Shown here one piece after another: positions 21,683 to 29,654 of a stretch of DNA of 64,000 nt. The DNA comes from Caryophanales bacterium (GTDB lineage Bacteria > Bacillota > Bacilli > CAJFEE01), in assembly GCA_029256085.1 (NCBI GenBank), contig JAQSYP010000010.1, positions 55,597 to 119,596 of the forward strand. The letters run 5' to 3'. Both the position numbers and the translations under genes were made by a program. The notes under the pieces were generated by a model. That model worked only from the letters and a program-made list of their open reading frames with translations, was not told the origin of the DNA and did no database searches. Positions within the stretch are counted from its first letter, which is position 1. Each line of letters starts with the position of its first letter.

Positions 21683-22270
21683 ATGAAACTTCACGAAATT
21701 GCGGAGCTTACACAAGGTGCATTTATTAACAGGATAGAAACATTGCCTTCTGAAGATACCATTAATATTAAACCATTATCATTAAAAGAATTTAACGAAA
21801 CCCTTGGAGTAACTTATCGTATCTCAAATGAAAGAAATGTAGAAATCACTGTGCATAATGAAAAAATTGTTCCACAACTACTAACGGACACAAAAAGTTT
21901 AATTCTACATACACATACGGGCAAAGTTGCCTGGTTACCGGATAAATTTTGTGGATTACTATTAACAAATAACTTTATTAAAATCAAATTTTTAAAAAAT
22001 GTAGATGAAGCCTTCTTTGAATGGTATTTTAACGAACATCCATTTATTCAAAAGCAACTGGCCGTTTTGAGTGAAAGATCAGTTATATCATTATTGAAGA
22101 TATCTCATTTAAAGGATATAGAAGTTAACTTACCACCTTTCCAAAAACAAATTATAATTGGAAAAATCGCACAGCTTAAAAAGAAAAAAGAGTCATTAAT
22201 GATAGAAAAACGAGAATTACAGCAGCTATATGTCCAACATAAGCTGATTCAAAGTGTAAAAGCTTTATGA
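21683..22270 (+). CDS. Half-size type I specificity (HsdS-like) protein
   Basis: A 195-residue protein with one target-recognition-like domain instead of two. Seen: the N-terminal LHEIAELTQGAF, resembling the opening of HsdS recognition domains, the HLKDIEVNLPPFQKQ segment that normally ends a recognition domain, and a C-terminal Lys/Glu-rich coiled coil of about 35 residues. It is first in the operon with hsdM (13 bp apart) and hsdS. It may be an accessory specificity subunit that pairs as a dimer, or a regulator of assembly; I cannot decide. AAGGGGGTG precedes the ATG. Confidence 0.75.
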   Translation: MKLHEIAELTQGAFINRIETLPSEDTINIKPLSLKEFNETLGVTYRISNERNVEITVHNEKIVPQLLTDTKSLILHTHTGKVAWLPDKFCGLLLTNNFIKIKFLKNVDEAFFEWYFNEHPFIQKQLAVLSERSVISLLKISHLKDIEVNLPPFQKQIIIGKIAQLKKKKESLMIEKRELQQLYVQHKLIQSVKAL

Positions 22271-22283
22271 GGAGGATTTGAAT

Positions 22284-23837
22284 ATGACAACAAGTGAAAA
22301 GCAACGACAACAACAAGCAGAATTACATAAAAAATTATGGACTATGGCCAATGACCTACGAGGACAAATGGATGCCAGTGAATTCAAAGACTATATTTTA
22401 GGGTTAATCTTTTATCGTTATCTTTCTGAAAAAGTAGAAACACGAGCAAATGTATTACTAAAGGATGATAATATTTCCTACCTCAAAGCATGGGATAATG
22501 AAGAATATCGTGAGGATTTAGCAGAGTATCTTATCGATGAACTAGGTTATGTAGTTGAACCTAACTTCCTTTTTTCACACTTTTTAGAAGAGATAGAAAA
22601 AGGATCAAATGGTAACTTCGATGTAGAAATGCTACAGAATGGTGTGAAGGCGATTGAATCATCAACTGTTGGCACAGAAAGCCAAGAAGATTTTCAAAAC
22701 CTTTTTGACGATATGGATTTAGCGTCTTCCCGCTTAGGACGTACAGTTAAGGAACGTACAAATTTAATTAGTAAAGTCATTGTGAATATTGCAAGTATTC
22801 CATTTTTACAAGATGATGTAGAAATTGATATTTTAGGTGATGCATACGAATACATGATATCTCAATTTGCCGCTAATGCAGGGAAGAAAGCTGGGGAATT
22901 TTACACGCCACAGCAAGTTTCTAAAATACTTGCGAAGATTGTGACCGCTGGAAAAACAGAAATACGTGATGTATATGACGGAGCTTGTGGTTCAGGTTCA
23001 TTGTTACTTCGTGTTGGTAAAGAAGCTAAGGTACACAAATATTATGGACAAGAAAAAGTATCTACAACATACAACTTAGCTCGTATGAACATGTTGTTAC
23101 ATGATGTACCTTACCAACGTTTTGACATACGAAATGCGGACACTTTAGAAGAGCCACAACATATTGATCAACGATTTGAAGCAATCGTCGCTAATCCACC
23201 ATACTCAGCGAATTGGAGTGCTGATGATAAGTTTAAGGATGATGAACGTTTTAGTGCATATGCAAAACTAGCCCCTAAATCCAAGGCCGATTTTGCCTTC
23301 ATTCAACACTTTATTCATCAGCTAGATGATAATGGCACAATGGCAGTTGTCCTACCACATGGTGTTCTCTTCCGTGGAGCAGCAGAAGAAGCAATTCGTA
23401 AATATTTAATTGAAGAGAAAAACTATCTAGATGCAGTAATCGGTTTGCCTGCGAACATTTTTTATGGTACTAGCATTCCAACGTGCATACTAGTATTCAA
23501 AAAATGCCGTAAGCATAATGATACCGTACTATTTATTGATGCATCCAATGAATATGAGAAAGGTAAAAACCAAAACCATCTCTCGGATGAACAAGTTGAA
23601 AAAATTATTGCTACTTTCATTAGTCGTGAGACAATAGACAAGTATTCATACGCAGCTTCACTTGCGGAAATCAAAGAGAACGACTATAACTTAAACATCC
23701 CTCGATATGTAGATACATTTGAAGAAGAGAAACCAATTGATTTACAAGCAGTAGCTCAACGTCTAAAACAAATTGATGATGAAATTGCTGAAGTCGATCG
23801 TGAGTTAGAGAAGTACTTTAAAGAGTTAGGGGTGTAA
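22284..23837 (+). CDS. hsdM: Type I DNA methyltransferase, M subunit HsdM
   Basis: N6-adenine methyltransferase subunit (517 aa) that forms the modification core with HsdS. Seen: a helical N-terminal domain (about 1-180), the cofactor motif I DGACGSGS (232-239), catalytic motif IV NPPYSANW (304 onward), and a C-terminal helix rich in Glu/Asp that contacts HsdS. The ATG at 22284 is preferred, because GAGGAGG lies 8 nt before it; a TTG two codons upstream is too close. It ends 3 bp before hsdS. Confidence 0.96.
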   Translation: MTTSEKQRQQQAELHKKLWTMANDLRGQMDASEFKDYILGLIFYRYLSEKVETRANVLLKDDNISYLKAWDNEEYREDLAEYLIDELGYVVEPNFLFSHFLEEIEKGSNGNFDVEMLQNGVKAIESSTVGTESQEDFQNLFDDMDLASSRLGRTVKERTNLISKVIVNIASIPFLQDDVEIDILGDAYEYMISQFAANAGKKAGEFYTPQQVSKILAKIVTAGKTEIRDVYDGACGSGSLLLRVGKEAKVHKYYGQEKVSTTYNLARMNMLLHDVPYQRFDIRNADTLEEPQHIDQRFEAIVANPPYSANWSADDKFKDDERFSAYAKLAPKSKADFAFIQHFIHQLDDNGTMAVVLPHGVLFRGAAEEAIRKYLIEEKNYLDAVIGLPANIFYGTSIPTCILVFKKCRKHNDTVLFIDASNEYEKGKNQNHLSDEQVEKIIATFISRETIDKYSYAASLAEIKENDYNLNIPRYVDTFEEEKPIDLQAVAQRLKQIDDEIAEVDRELEKYFKELGV

Positions 23838-23840
23838 AGG

Positions 23841-25028
23841 ATGAATGTCCCTAAATTGAGATTCAAAGGATTTAATAATGAGTGGGAACAAAATACATTA
23901 AATAATGTAGCTGAACTAATTAATGGTAGAGCATATAGTAAAGAAGAATTTCAAACTGAAGGAAAATATCCTGTTTTACGAGTAGGTAATTTCTTCACAA
24001 ATGATGGTTGGTATTATTCTGATTTAGAATTGGAACAAAATAAATATGCTGATAATGGGGATTTACTTTATGCATGGTCTGCCTCATTCGGGCCAAAAAT
24101 ATGGAATGGAGAAAAAGTTATATATCATTACCATATCTGGAAAGTCTTAATGAATGAATATAAAATTTCAAAAAAATTCCTGTACAGTTGGTTCATTTAT
24201 GACGCTAATAAACTTTTATCTCAAAAAAATGGCTCTACTATGGTTCATATTACGAAAAACAATATGGAAAATCGTAATATATATTTACCACAACTTAATG
24301 AACAAGATAAGATTGGTGAATTCTTTAATAAAATTGAGTTGAAAATCCAATTTCAACAAAAAAAAATCGATTTACTGCAAGCAAAGAGAAGGGGTTATTT
24401 GCAGAAGATTTTTAATCAAGAGGTTAAATTTAAAGATTCGAACGGACAGTATTATCCCAAATGGAAAATAGCTAAATTAAGTAATTATGCAAAAAAAATT
24501 GTTGCAAAAAATAAAGATATAGCCATAAGTAATGTAATCACTAATTCTGCTAAAAACGGCTTAATCGCACAAAAAGATTTTTTTAACAAAGAAATTGCTA
24601 ATAAGGAAAATATTGATGGATATTATATAATTTCTCAAGGGGATTTTGTTTATAACCCAAGAATTTCTGCCGACGCACCTTATGGTCCAATTAATATTTA
24701 TAAAGAAAATGAACTTGGCATTGTTTCCCCATTATATATGTGCTTCTCAATAGAAAACATACAAAAGGAATTTATGTATTATTATTTTAAAAGTACTTTA
24801 TGGTATAAATATATTTATATGCATGGTGACTCTGGAGCAAGACATGATCGAGTAAGTATTAAAGACTCTACATTTCTTGAAATGCCAATTTCTATCCCTT
24901 GTAAAGAAGAACAGTTACAAATTGCTAACTTTTTTTCAAAGTTAGAGAAAAAAATTGCTTTTGAAGAAAAGAAGTTGAAGCAACTTCTAGCACAAAAAAA
25001 ATCCTTAATGCAACAAATGTTCATATAA
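23841..25028 (+). CDS. hsdS: Type I specificity subunit HsdS
   Basis: The DNA-recognition subunit (395 aa) sets the bipartite target for methylation and cutting. Seen: target-recognition domain 1 (about 1-150), a conserved helix with QQKKIDLLQAKRRGYLQKIF (about 165-190), recognition domain 2 (about 195-345), and a C-terminal helix (FFSKLEKKIAFEEKKLKQLL...) matching the first spacer helix in pattern. The recognition domains are more AT-rich than the neighbouring hsdM, as is usual for these exchanged segments. The target sequence cannot be predicted here. Confidence 0.94.
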   Translation: MNVPKLRFKGFNNEWEQNTLNNVAELINGRAYSKEEFQTEGKYPVLRVGNFFTNDGWYYSDLELEQNKYADNGDLLYAWSASFGPKIWNGEKVIYHYHIWKVLMNEYKISKKFLYSWFIYDANKLLSQKNGSTMVHITKNNMENRNIYLPQLNEQDKIGEFFNKIELKIQFQQKKIDLLQAKRRGYLQKIFNQEVKFKDSNGQYYPKWKIAKLSNYAKKIVAKNKDIAISNVITNSAKNGLIAQKDFFNKEIANKENIDGYYIISQGDFVYNPRISADAPYGPINIYKENELGIVSPLYMCFSIENIQKEFMYYYFKSTLWYKYIYMHGDSGARHDRVSIKDSTFLEMPISIPCKEEQLQIANFFSKLEKKIAFEEKKLKQLLAQKKSLMQQMFI

Positions 25029-25102
25029 TGAAAACAGCTCTATATGTGAGATTTCCAAGAAATTGGGTATGTGGAAAAATTATAGTCTCATCTCTCTTAA
25101 TC

Positions 25103-25131
25103 TTGACATAAAACAATTCTCTGAATAAACT
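25103..25131 (+). promoter_or_regulatory. Promoter reading into the 47-bp repeats
   Basis: TTGACA (25103-25108) and TAAACT (25126-25131) are spaced by 17 bp. There is no ORF between it and the terminator at 25256, so it predicts a short non-coding transcript. Confidence 0.6.
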
Positions 25132-25164
25132 AAAAATAAATAAAGGGTAAAATTTTACCCACGG

Positions 25165-25258
25165 ATTGGAGTTGCACTTCCAGATCTTAGTATCAAAATG
25201 TGCCTTGTAAAATTGGAGTTGCACTTCCAGATATTAGTTTCGAAATGTGTCATACAAA
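25165..25258 (+). repeat. Two tandem 47-bp repeats
   Basis: Unit 1 is 25165-25211 and unit 2 is 25212-25258, with no spacer. The first 21 bases are identical; differences cluster in the second half. This is not a CRISPR array, because no unique spacers separate the units. Confidence 0.85.
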
Positions 25259-25285
25259 AGGCAGCTAGCTTATGCTGTCTTTTGT
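25256..25285 (+). terminator. Intrinsic terminator after the 47-bp repeats
   Basis: AAAGGCAGC (with one G-U pair) pairs with GCTGTCTTT around TAGCTTAT, followed by TGTTTT. Confidence 0.75.
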
Positions 25286-25369
25286 TTTATATTACGAAAA
25301 TTTATACAAGGATTGAAGGAAATGAATTAGTAGGGACTAGAGGTAAATTAGAGAGAGGGGCTTAATGGT

Positions 25370-26020
25370 TTGAACGAGGGAAAAACAGTAGAAGGTATAG
25401 AAGGAATGGAGTACATAACCAGTGGGTTAAGTGGGGATCAACTTGAAGATCATATGAATAGTATGATGTATGAATATGAAGACCAAGTTGTTTATGCTGC
25501 TTTAGAGTTGCGTGCAGAATGGGTGACAGATTCTAATAATTCAACTTCGCTTGCGATGGAAAAATATGTTGCGGAATTTATGGAGTTGGAATACGCACAT
25601 TACAACAATTCTGAAAATAACCATATGGTAATTCTAACTAAGGAACAAAAGGAAGCAATTATTGCGATTTATGACGTGACTCAAAGACTTTTATCAGGAA
25701 AGAATATAACTCATGTTGTTGTTTATCGCGGATTCAGCTGGTCTGACCGCCCCGATTGGGTGAATGAAAGGTTGGGAGAGGGGGAAAATATTCAAATAGA
25801 TGAACAACGAACTTTATCTAGCTGGAGTTTTTCAAGAGAAGTCGCAGTAGGTTTTGTTTCACATAATAACTTTGGATTTGTTGTAAAGGCTTCAATGCCG
25901 ATTGAGCGAATTTTTGCTATAATAGATATAACAATGGAATCCGAATCTGTCTGCGTTAGTTTTGATAAGAAAGAAGAGTTTGAAGTCGTATTCATAAAAG
26001 GAGGGGAACGATGTGAATAA
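25370..26020 (+). CDS. ADP-ribosyltransferase-like protein (R-S-E type)
   Basis: A 216-residue protein with the three marks of an arginine-type ADP-ribosyltransferase fold: an arginine strand VVVYRGFSWS (R120), an S-T-S-like strand TLSSWSFSREVAVGF (S150-S153), and an E-x-E loop KKEEFEVVF (E203, E205). The N-terminal 110 residues are mostly helical and acidic. No signal peptide or membrane segment is seen, so it acts in the cell or is exported by other means. TTG at 25370 has GAGAGAGGGG 9 nt upstream; an ATG at 25406 is the alternative. Its neighbours are a type I restriction system, a repeat RNA upstream, and a small overlapping ORF downstream. A toxin role is inferred. Confidence 0.65.
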   Translation: MNEGKTVEGIEGMEYITSGLSGDQLEDHMNSMMYEYEDQVVYAALELRAEWVTDSNNSTSLAMEKYVAEFMELEYAHYNNSENNHMVILTKEQKEAIIAIYDVTQRLLSGKNITHVVVYRGFSWSDRPDWVNERLGEGENIQIDEQRTLSSWSFSREVAVGFVSHNNFGFVVKASMPIERIFAIIDITMESESVCVSFDKKEEFEVVFIKGGERCE

Positions 26021-26234
26021 TAATTCTTCGGATAAACGATCGATTGTTGTTAGTGTGACACCAGAAATGGCTAACTGGATGCATCCCCAAGACGAAAACC
26101 GAAAGCAGATGATTCAGGAACGGGTAGAGGCTGCGAAAGCACGCTTTTCTCAAAGAGGAAACCGATCGGAAAAGGTAGAGTATTCTTCCCACTATCAAGC
26201 AAAGAAGAATTCTATGTTTAGAACAAGTAGGTAA
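26013..26234 (+). CDS. Small basic protein overlapping the ADP-ribosyltransferase-like gene
   Basis: I do not recognise this 73-residue protein. It starts at a GTG inside the last codons of the upstream gene (8-bp overlap) behind a strong AAAGGAGGGG, so the two are translated together. It has an N-terminal SIVVSVTPEMANWM segment, a helical middle (ENRKQMIQERVEAAKARF), and a basic, Ser- and Arg-rich tail. There are no cysteines and no membrane segment. Candidates are an antitoxin or immunity partner, or a DNA- or RNA-binding protein. A terminator follows directly. Confidence 0.6.
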   Translation: MNNNSSDKRSIVVSVTPEMANWMHPQDENRKQMIQERVEAAKARFSQRGNRSEKVEYSSHYQAKKNSMFRTSR

Positions 26235-26237
26235 ACG

Positions 26238-26283
26238 ACTGTCGTCAAATCCACTTTTTATGGGTTTTGACGACAGTTTTTAT
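26238..26283 (+). terminator. Intrinsic terminator at the right end of the island
   Basis: A 12-bp perfect stem, ACTGTCGTCAAA with TTTGACGACAGT, is followed by TTTTTAT. Confidence 0.92.
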
Positions 26284-26338
26284 TAATTAAAAAACCCAAA
26301 ATGTGTTAATATATAATTATTGTGAAAGGGGTGGTAAT

Positions 26339-27154
26339 GTGGAAGTTTTGTATTTATTTTTGATCGGATTTTTAGCTGCATCCATTGGTAGCCTTATAGG
26401 AATTGGTGGGGGCATAATAATAATTCCGTTTTTACTATATTTTAATCAGCACACATCTTTTTTTAGTGAAGTAACTCCGCAGTTTGCTGTAGGAACATCG
26501 ACACTTACCGTTGTTTTCACCGCTCTATCTGCATCACTTGCAAACTATAAACATAAAACGATTTCTTATAAGATGGGAGCATACCTTTTTGTTGGTGCTA
26601 TTCCAGGAGCTATTATTGGGGCGTGGACCAATGGGAAACTAGACTTTTCAGGGTTTTCATTATACTTTGGTATGTTTCTAATCACTGTTTCGATAATACT
26701 TATGTTCAAGGATAAACTTAAGCCAATAAAAAATCCTTATAGAGCAATTACTATGCAGTACGTTGATAAGAATGAAAACGTTCATGAGTACACATTCTCA
26801 CCTATTATAGGAATTCCGCTTTCATTTGCTGTAGGTTTTCTATCAGGGATATTTGGAATTGGTGGAGGAGTATTATTAGTTCCAGCAATGATGGTATTTT
26901 TCAGAGTACCACCTAGCGTTGCAGCAGCAACTTCAATGTTTGTAATATTACTATCTTCTACAGTAAACACGGTTCAGCATACCTTCTATGGAAATATTTT
27001 ATGGATGTATGCACTTGCGTTAATTCCAGGAGCGTGGATCGGTGGCAAAGTTGGTCCAATGATCATGCAGAAAATTAATGCAAAAACGTTTGTACTTATT
27101 TTTCGAGTAACATTAATTTTAGTTGGCCTACAACTAATTACTGAAGGATTATAA
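26339..27154 (+). CDS. yunE: TauE/SafE-family permease (sulfite exporter type), YunE
   Basis: An integral membrane protein (271 aa) with about eight spans in two homologous halves, each carrying a glycine-rich signature (GSLIGIGGGIIIIPFLL near the start and SGIFGIGGGVLLVPAMM in the middle). The family moves sulfur oxyanions or other small organic anions; the substrate here is unknown. The start is the GTG at 26339 behind AAAGGGGTGG; an upstream ATG at 26303 would lack a ribosome site. In B. subtilis yunE also lies near yunC and yunB. Confidence 0.88.
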   Translation: MEVLYLFLIGFLAASIGSLIGIGGGIIIIPFLLYFNQHTSFFSEVTPQFAVGTSTLTVVFTALSASLANYKHKTISYKMGAYLFVGAIPGAIIGAWTNGKLDFSGFSLYFGMFLITVSIILMFKDKLKPIKNPYRAITMQYVDKNENVHEYTFSPIIGIPLSFAVGFLSGIFGIGGGVLLVPAMMVFFRVPPSVAAATSMFVILLSSTVNTVQHTFYGNILWMYALALIPGAWIGGKVGPMIMQKINAKTFVLIFRVTLILVGLQLITEGL

Positions 27155-27157
27155 AAT

Positions 27158-27209
27158 GGAACCCTAGCCTACTTCATTACATAATTTATGAAGGAGGAGG
27201 GGTTTTTTT
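27158..27209 (+). terminator. Terminator-like hairpin that contains the yunC ribosome site
   Basis: AACCC (27160-27164) and CTTCAT pair with ATGAAG and GGGTT around an AT loop, followed by seven T and then directly the yunC ATG. The Shine-Dalgarno GGAGGAGGGG lies in the 3' arm, so the hairpin could end yunE transcripts and also mask yunC translation on readthrough RNA. Confidence 0.55.
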
Positions 27210-27524
27210 ATGGTTGAATTAGAACCGATTATACTTGATGGTTATACATTTACCGCAGTTGTAGTTAAATTACCTAAAACAACATTATTAACTGTTTCTA
27301 ATGAAGTTGGATACATTATGTGTGGTGCCCTAGATGTAAAATTACTAAATGAAAAGTTAAGTGATCGCGGAATAATAGCTGGCCGTGCGACAGGTGTAAA
27401 AACTATAGAACAATTAATAAATGCACCTCTAGAATCTGTAACTATAAAAGCAGAGCAGCTTGGAATTAAACCTGGCACAACTGGCAAAGAAGCATTAATT
27501 ATTATGGCAAAATCTATATTATAA
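27210..27524 (+). CDS. yunC: DUF1805 protein YunC
   Basis: A 104-residue conserved protein of unknown function with no signal peptide or membrane span. Seen: the GYIMCGALDVKLLNEKL region and the ATGVKTIEQLINAPLESVT segment that characterise the family. The start is the ATG at 27210, eight bases after GGAGGAGGGG. It sits between yunE and yunB as in B. subtilis. Confidence 0.85.
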   Translation: MVELEPIILDGYTFTAVVVKLPKTTLLTVSNEVGYIMCGALDVKLLNEKLSDRGIIAGRATGVKTIEQLINAPLESVTIKAEQLGIKPGTTGKEALIIMAKSIL

Positions 27525-27590
27525 CCAAAGTTTATTTATATGTGTTTAGCTGTCCCCATCCATGCATACATTTGTAAGGGGGGGATTTTT

Positions 27591-28448
27591 TTGTTGCGTC
27601 GAAAAGGGTGGCGAAGAGTAAGATACAACGTAAACAAGAACCATAAGAAAAGTAAATCTTCTTCAATGGTTTTTATATTTTTGATTTCACTATTAGTATG
27701 CGTACTAATGACAATACAAGGTTTATGGATAATTGATAGAGGAATAGAACCAACTTTAATTAGAGTTGCCGAGTCACAAACAAAGCGGATAGCCGAATAT
27801 GTAATAAATAAAGCTGTAAATAAACGTGTTGCAGAAGGATTAGATGTTGAGAATCTTATAAAAGTGCAAACAGACCAAAACGGAATGGTTTCTACTATTG
27901 ATTTTAATGCTGCAATTGTAAATAGTGTTCTTGCCGAGACATCACATTTAGTTCAAGAGAATTTGCAACATGCTGAAGAAGGTAATTTAGAATTGTTAGA
28001 GGAATCTGTGAACTCTGATTTGATAGATAAAAACAAGGTTCATAATAAGGGAATTATTTATGAGGTACCATTAGGCCAGGCAACTGACAACATTTTACTA
28101 GCGAATTTAGGGCCCAAAATACCAGTGCGCTTTACAGTAATTGGTGATATTATTTCTGACGTTAAAAAGACAATTCAACCATACGGTATTAACAATGCAT
28201 TGGTTGAAATCGCTATAGAAATTGAAGTAAGTGTTCAAATAATTATCCCTTTTGCAACGAAAGAAACAAAAGTTAGTAGTACAATACCAGTTGCCATGAG
28301 AATAATCCAAGGTGGAGTGCCTAATTATTATAATAACGGCTCTAGTGATAAAATGCCGAGCCTAACATTACCTATTAAACCAGAGGATGAACACGAAAAA
28401 ACTGATTCAAAAGAAAAAGAGTCTAAAAAAACAGACTCTCATGAATAA
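27591..28448 (+). CDS. yunB: Sporulation protein YunB
   Basis: A membrane-anchored sporulation protein (about 285 aa), in B. subtilis made under SigE in the mother cell. Seen: a basic N-terminus, one membrane segment (MVFIFLISLLVCVLMTIQGL), and a long extracytoplasmic domain with the family segment GNLELLEE and VPLGQATDNILLANLGPKIPVRF. The C-terminal 30 residues are Lys/Glu/Asp/Ser-rich and probably unstructured. The TTG at 27591 is chosen because AAGGGGGGG lies just before it; the next codon, also TTG, is possible. A short C-rich stretch at 27554-27557 could pair with that ribosome site. Confidence 0.87.
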   Translation: MLRRKGWRRVRYNVNKNHKKSKSSSMVFIFLISLLVCVLMTIQGLWIIDRGIEPTLIRVAESQTKRIAEYVINKAVNKRVAEGLDVENLIKVQTDQNGMVSTIDFNAAIVNSVLAETSHLVQENLQHAEEGNLELLEESVNSDLIDKNKVHNKGIIYEVPLGQATDNILLANLGPKIPVRFTVIGDIISDVKKTIQPYGINNALVEIAIEIEVSVQIIIPFATKETKVSSTIPVAMRIIQGGVPNYYNNGSSDKMPSLTLPIKPEDEHEKTDSKEKESKKTDSHE

Positions 28449-28453
28449 AAAGT

Positions 28454-28484
28454 AGGGTGTAGCATATTGCTACACCCTCTTTTA
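28454..28484 (+). terminator. Intrinsic terminator after yunB
   Basis: AGGGTGTAGCA pairs perfectly with TGCTACACCCT around TAT, then CTTTTA. It lies between convergent yunB and lytH. Confidence 0.85.
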
Positions 28485-28526
28485 TGAAATTTTTATTTAG
28501 AGTTGATTCATATAATAAGTTTTATT

Positions 28527-29510
28527 TTACTTTCTCCGTAATTCTTCGCGTTTCCATTGATATATGTGAGGAGTTGGGTTGAATGACCATTCTCCTTTTC
28601 CTAGATCCTTATATATTCCATAATGTAAGTGTGGTGGAAACTTACCTGAGGTTCCTGGGGGTCCGTAACCTGAGCTTCCAACATACCCGATTATTTGACC
28701 AGGCTTAACAATATCACCTTGTTTAATATCCTTTGAAAACGATCCTAGATGTGCAAAATAATGATAATTGTTGTTGAAATCTTGAATACCAATTCTCCAA
28801 CCACCGAGTCGATTCCATCCCTTGAGAACAATAACTCCATAACTTGTAGCTTTAACCGGCACACCGTAACCTGCAAAGATATCAATCCCCTCATGCATTC
28901 TTAAGCCGCCAAAACTTCGTCGTGCTCCGTAGCTGTTCTTAACACTATGATTACTTCTAATGGCTACAGGAAAGGCATGCTCTTGCAACTTTGTATAATG
29001 TACATTCTCAAGTAATTTTACATTTACCATAATAATATCTACAGTTCTACTTCTGAAATACCATTCCCATATGCCAATTTTCAATTGATCCTTAGATAAT
29101 CCATACGAAGAAATAAGCTTTGCAACAGTATAAAGCGCGTCCTCGTCATTATCAGAATCAGCAATTCCGTCACCATTTCCGTCCATCCCAATACCACCAA
29201 AATTACTAATAAGGTTGGGAGTAGCTAGCTTTTTATCACCTTTATATAATCCATACCATAAATCATCAGGTACATATACGCCTGTTATTCCTGTAACTTT
29301 TTTAGGAATGTCTTGTCTAAGTCTACGAGCAGTTCTCTCGTATTGATCAATAGCTGCTATGTATTCCCATGGAACATCAGTAACCGTTGATGTTTTCTTA
29401 TAAAGTGAAACTCTCTTTTCTAAAACTTCTTTTTCATCTATAATTGCAAAAGTAGTACTATAATTTGTAATGTAAGTTAAAAAGAAGACAATTGCTACTT
29501 TTTTTAGCAT
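28527..29510 (-). CDS. lytH: L-Ala-D-Glu endopeptidase LytH (M23 peptidase)
   Basis: A secreted zinc peptidase (327 aa) that in B. subtilis trims spore cortex peptide side chains late in sporulation. Seen: signal peptide MLKKVAIVFFLTYITNYSTTFA, a transglycosylase-like N-terminal region containing DGNGDGIADSDNDEDALYTVA, and an M23 domain with zinc ligands in MHEGIDIFAG and HLHYGIY. GGAGG lies 7 nt before the ATG at 29510. It converges with yunB. Confidence 0.92.
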   Translation of the reverse strand: MLKKVAIVFFLTYITNYSTTFAIIDEKEVLEKRVSLYKKTSTVTDVPWEYIAAIDQYERTARRLRQDIPKKVTGITGVYVPDDLWYGLYKGDKKLATPNLISNFGGIGMDGNGDGIADSDNDEDALYTVAKLISSYGLSKDQLKIGIWEWYFRSRTVDIIMVNVKLLENVHYTKLQEHAFPVAIRSNHSVKNSYGARRSFGGLRMHEGIDIFAGYGVPVKATSYGVIVLKGWNRLGGWRIGIQDFNNNYHYFAHLGSFSKDIKQGDIVKPGQIIGYVGSSGYGPPGTSGKFPPHLHYGIYKDLGKGEWSFNPTPHIYQWKREELRRK

Positions 29511-29654
29511 GCGACATCCTCCAAAATCTGAATTATATCTATAGTGTTTTCAGCTTTGGAAAAAGTATTTTAGAAAGTGAAAATATTTAATTAGAAAATT
29601 TTGTAATTAAAAAGAAAATGGTATAATAACAAGTAGCATTTGAGGGGTGATTAT

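Larger units (their letters stand above)
25138..25285 (+). ncRNA. Predicted ~148-nt small RNA with two 47-bp tandem repeats
   Basis: Downstream of the promoter lie a 16-bp palindrome, GGGTAAAATTTTACCC (25145-25160), able to form a 5' hairpin, then two adjacent copies of a 47-bp unit (25165-25211 and 25212-25258) agreeing at about 40 of 47 positions. A Rho-independent terminator follows (25256-25285; AAAGGCAGC with GCTGTCTTT, then T-rich). Each unit begins with the same 21 bases, which include GGAGTTGCACTTCC, a possible small hairpin with UUGCAC in the loop. The RNA sits between hsdS and the ADP-ribosyltransferase-like gene. That it is transcribed is inference. Confidence 0.55.

Noticed and set aside
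24154..24342. A 62-codon open frame inside hsdS
   Set aside because: It lies fully within the well-supported hsdS frame and has no homology-like features.
25165..25258. CRISPR array
   Set aside because: Only two units, directly adjacent with no variable spacers, and no cas genes nearby.
25029..25369. Further hsdS recombination cassette or inverted specificity gene downstream of hsdS
   Set aside because: No recognition-domain coding sequence or inverted repeat matching hsdS is present; the gap holds the palindrome, 47-bp repeats and a terminator.
26233..26283. Phased array near the GTCGTCAAA sequence at the right edge of the island
   Set aside because: The repeated bases are the two arms of one terminator hairpin, with no 21-bp phase.
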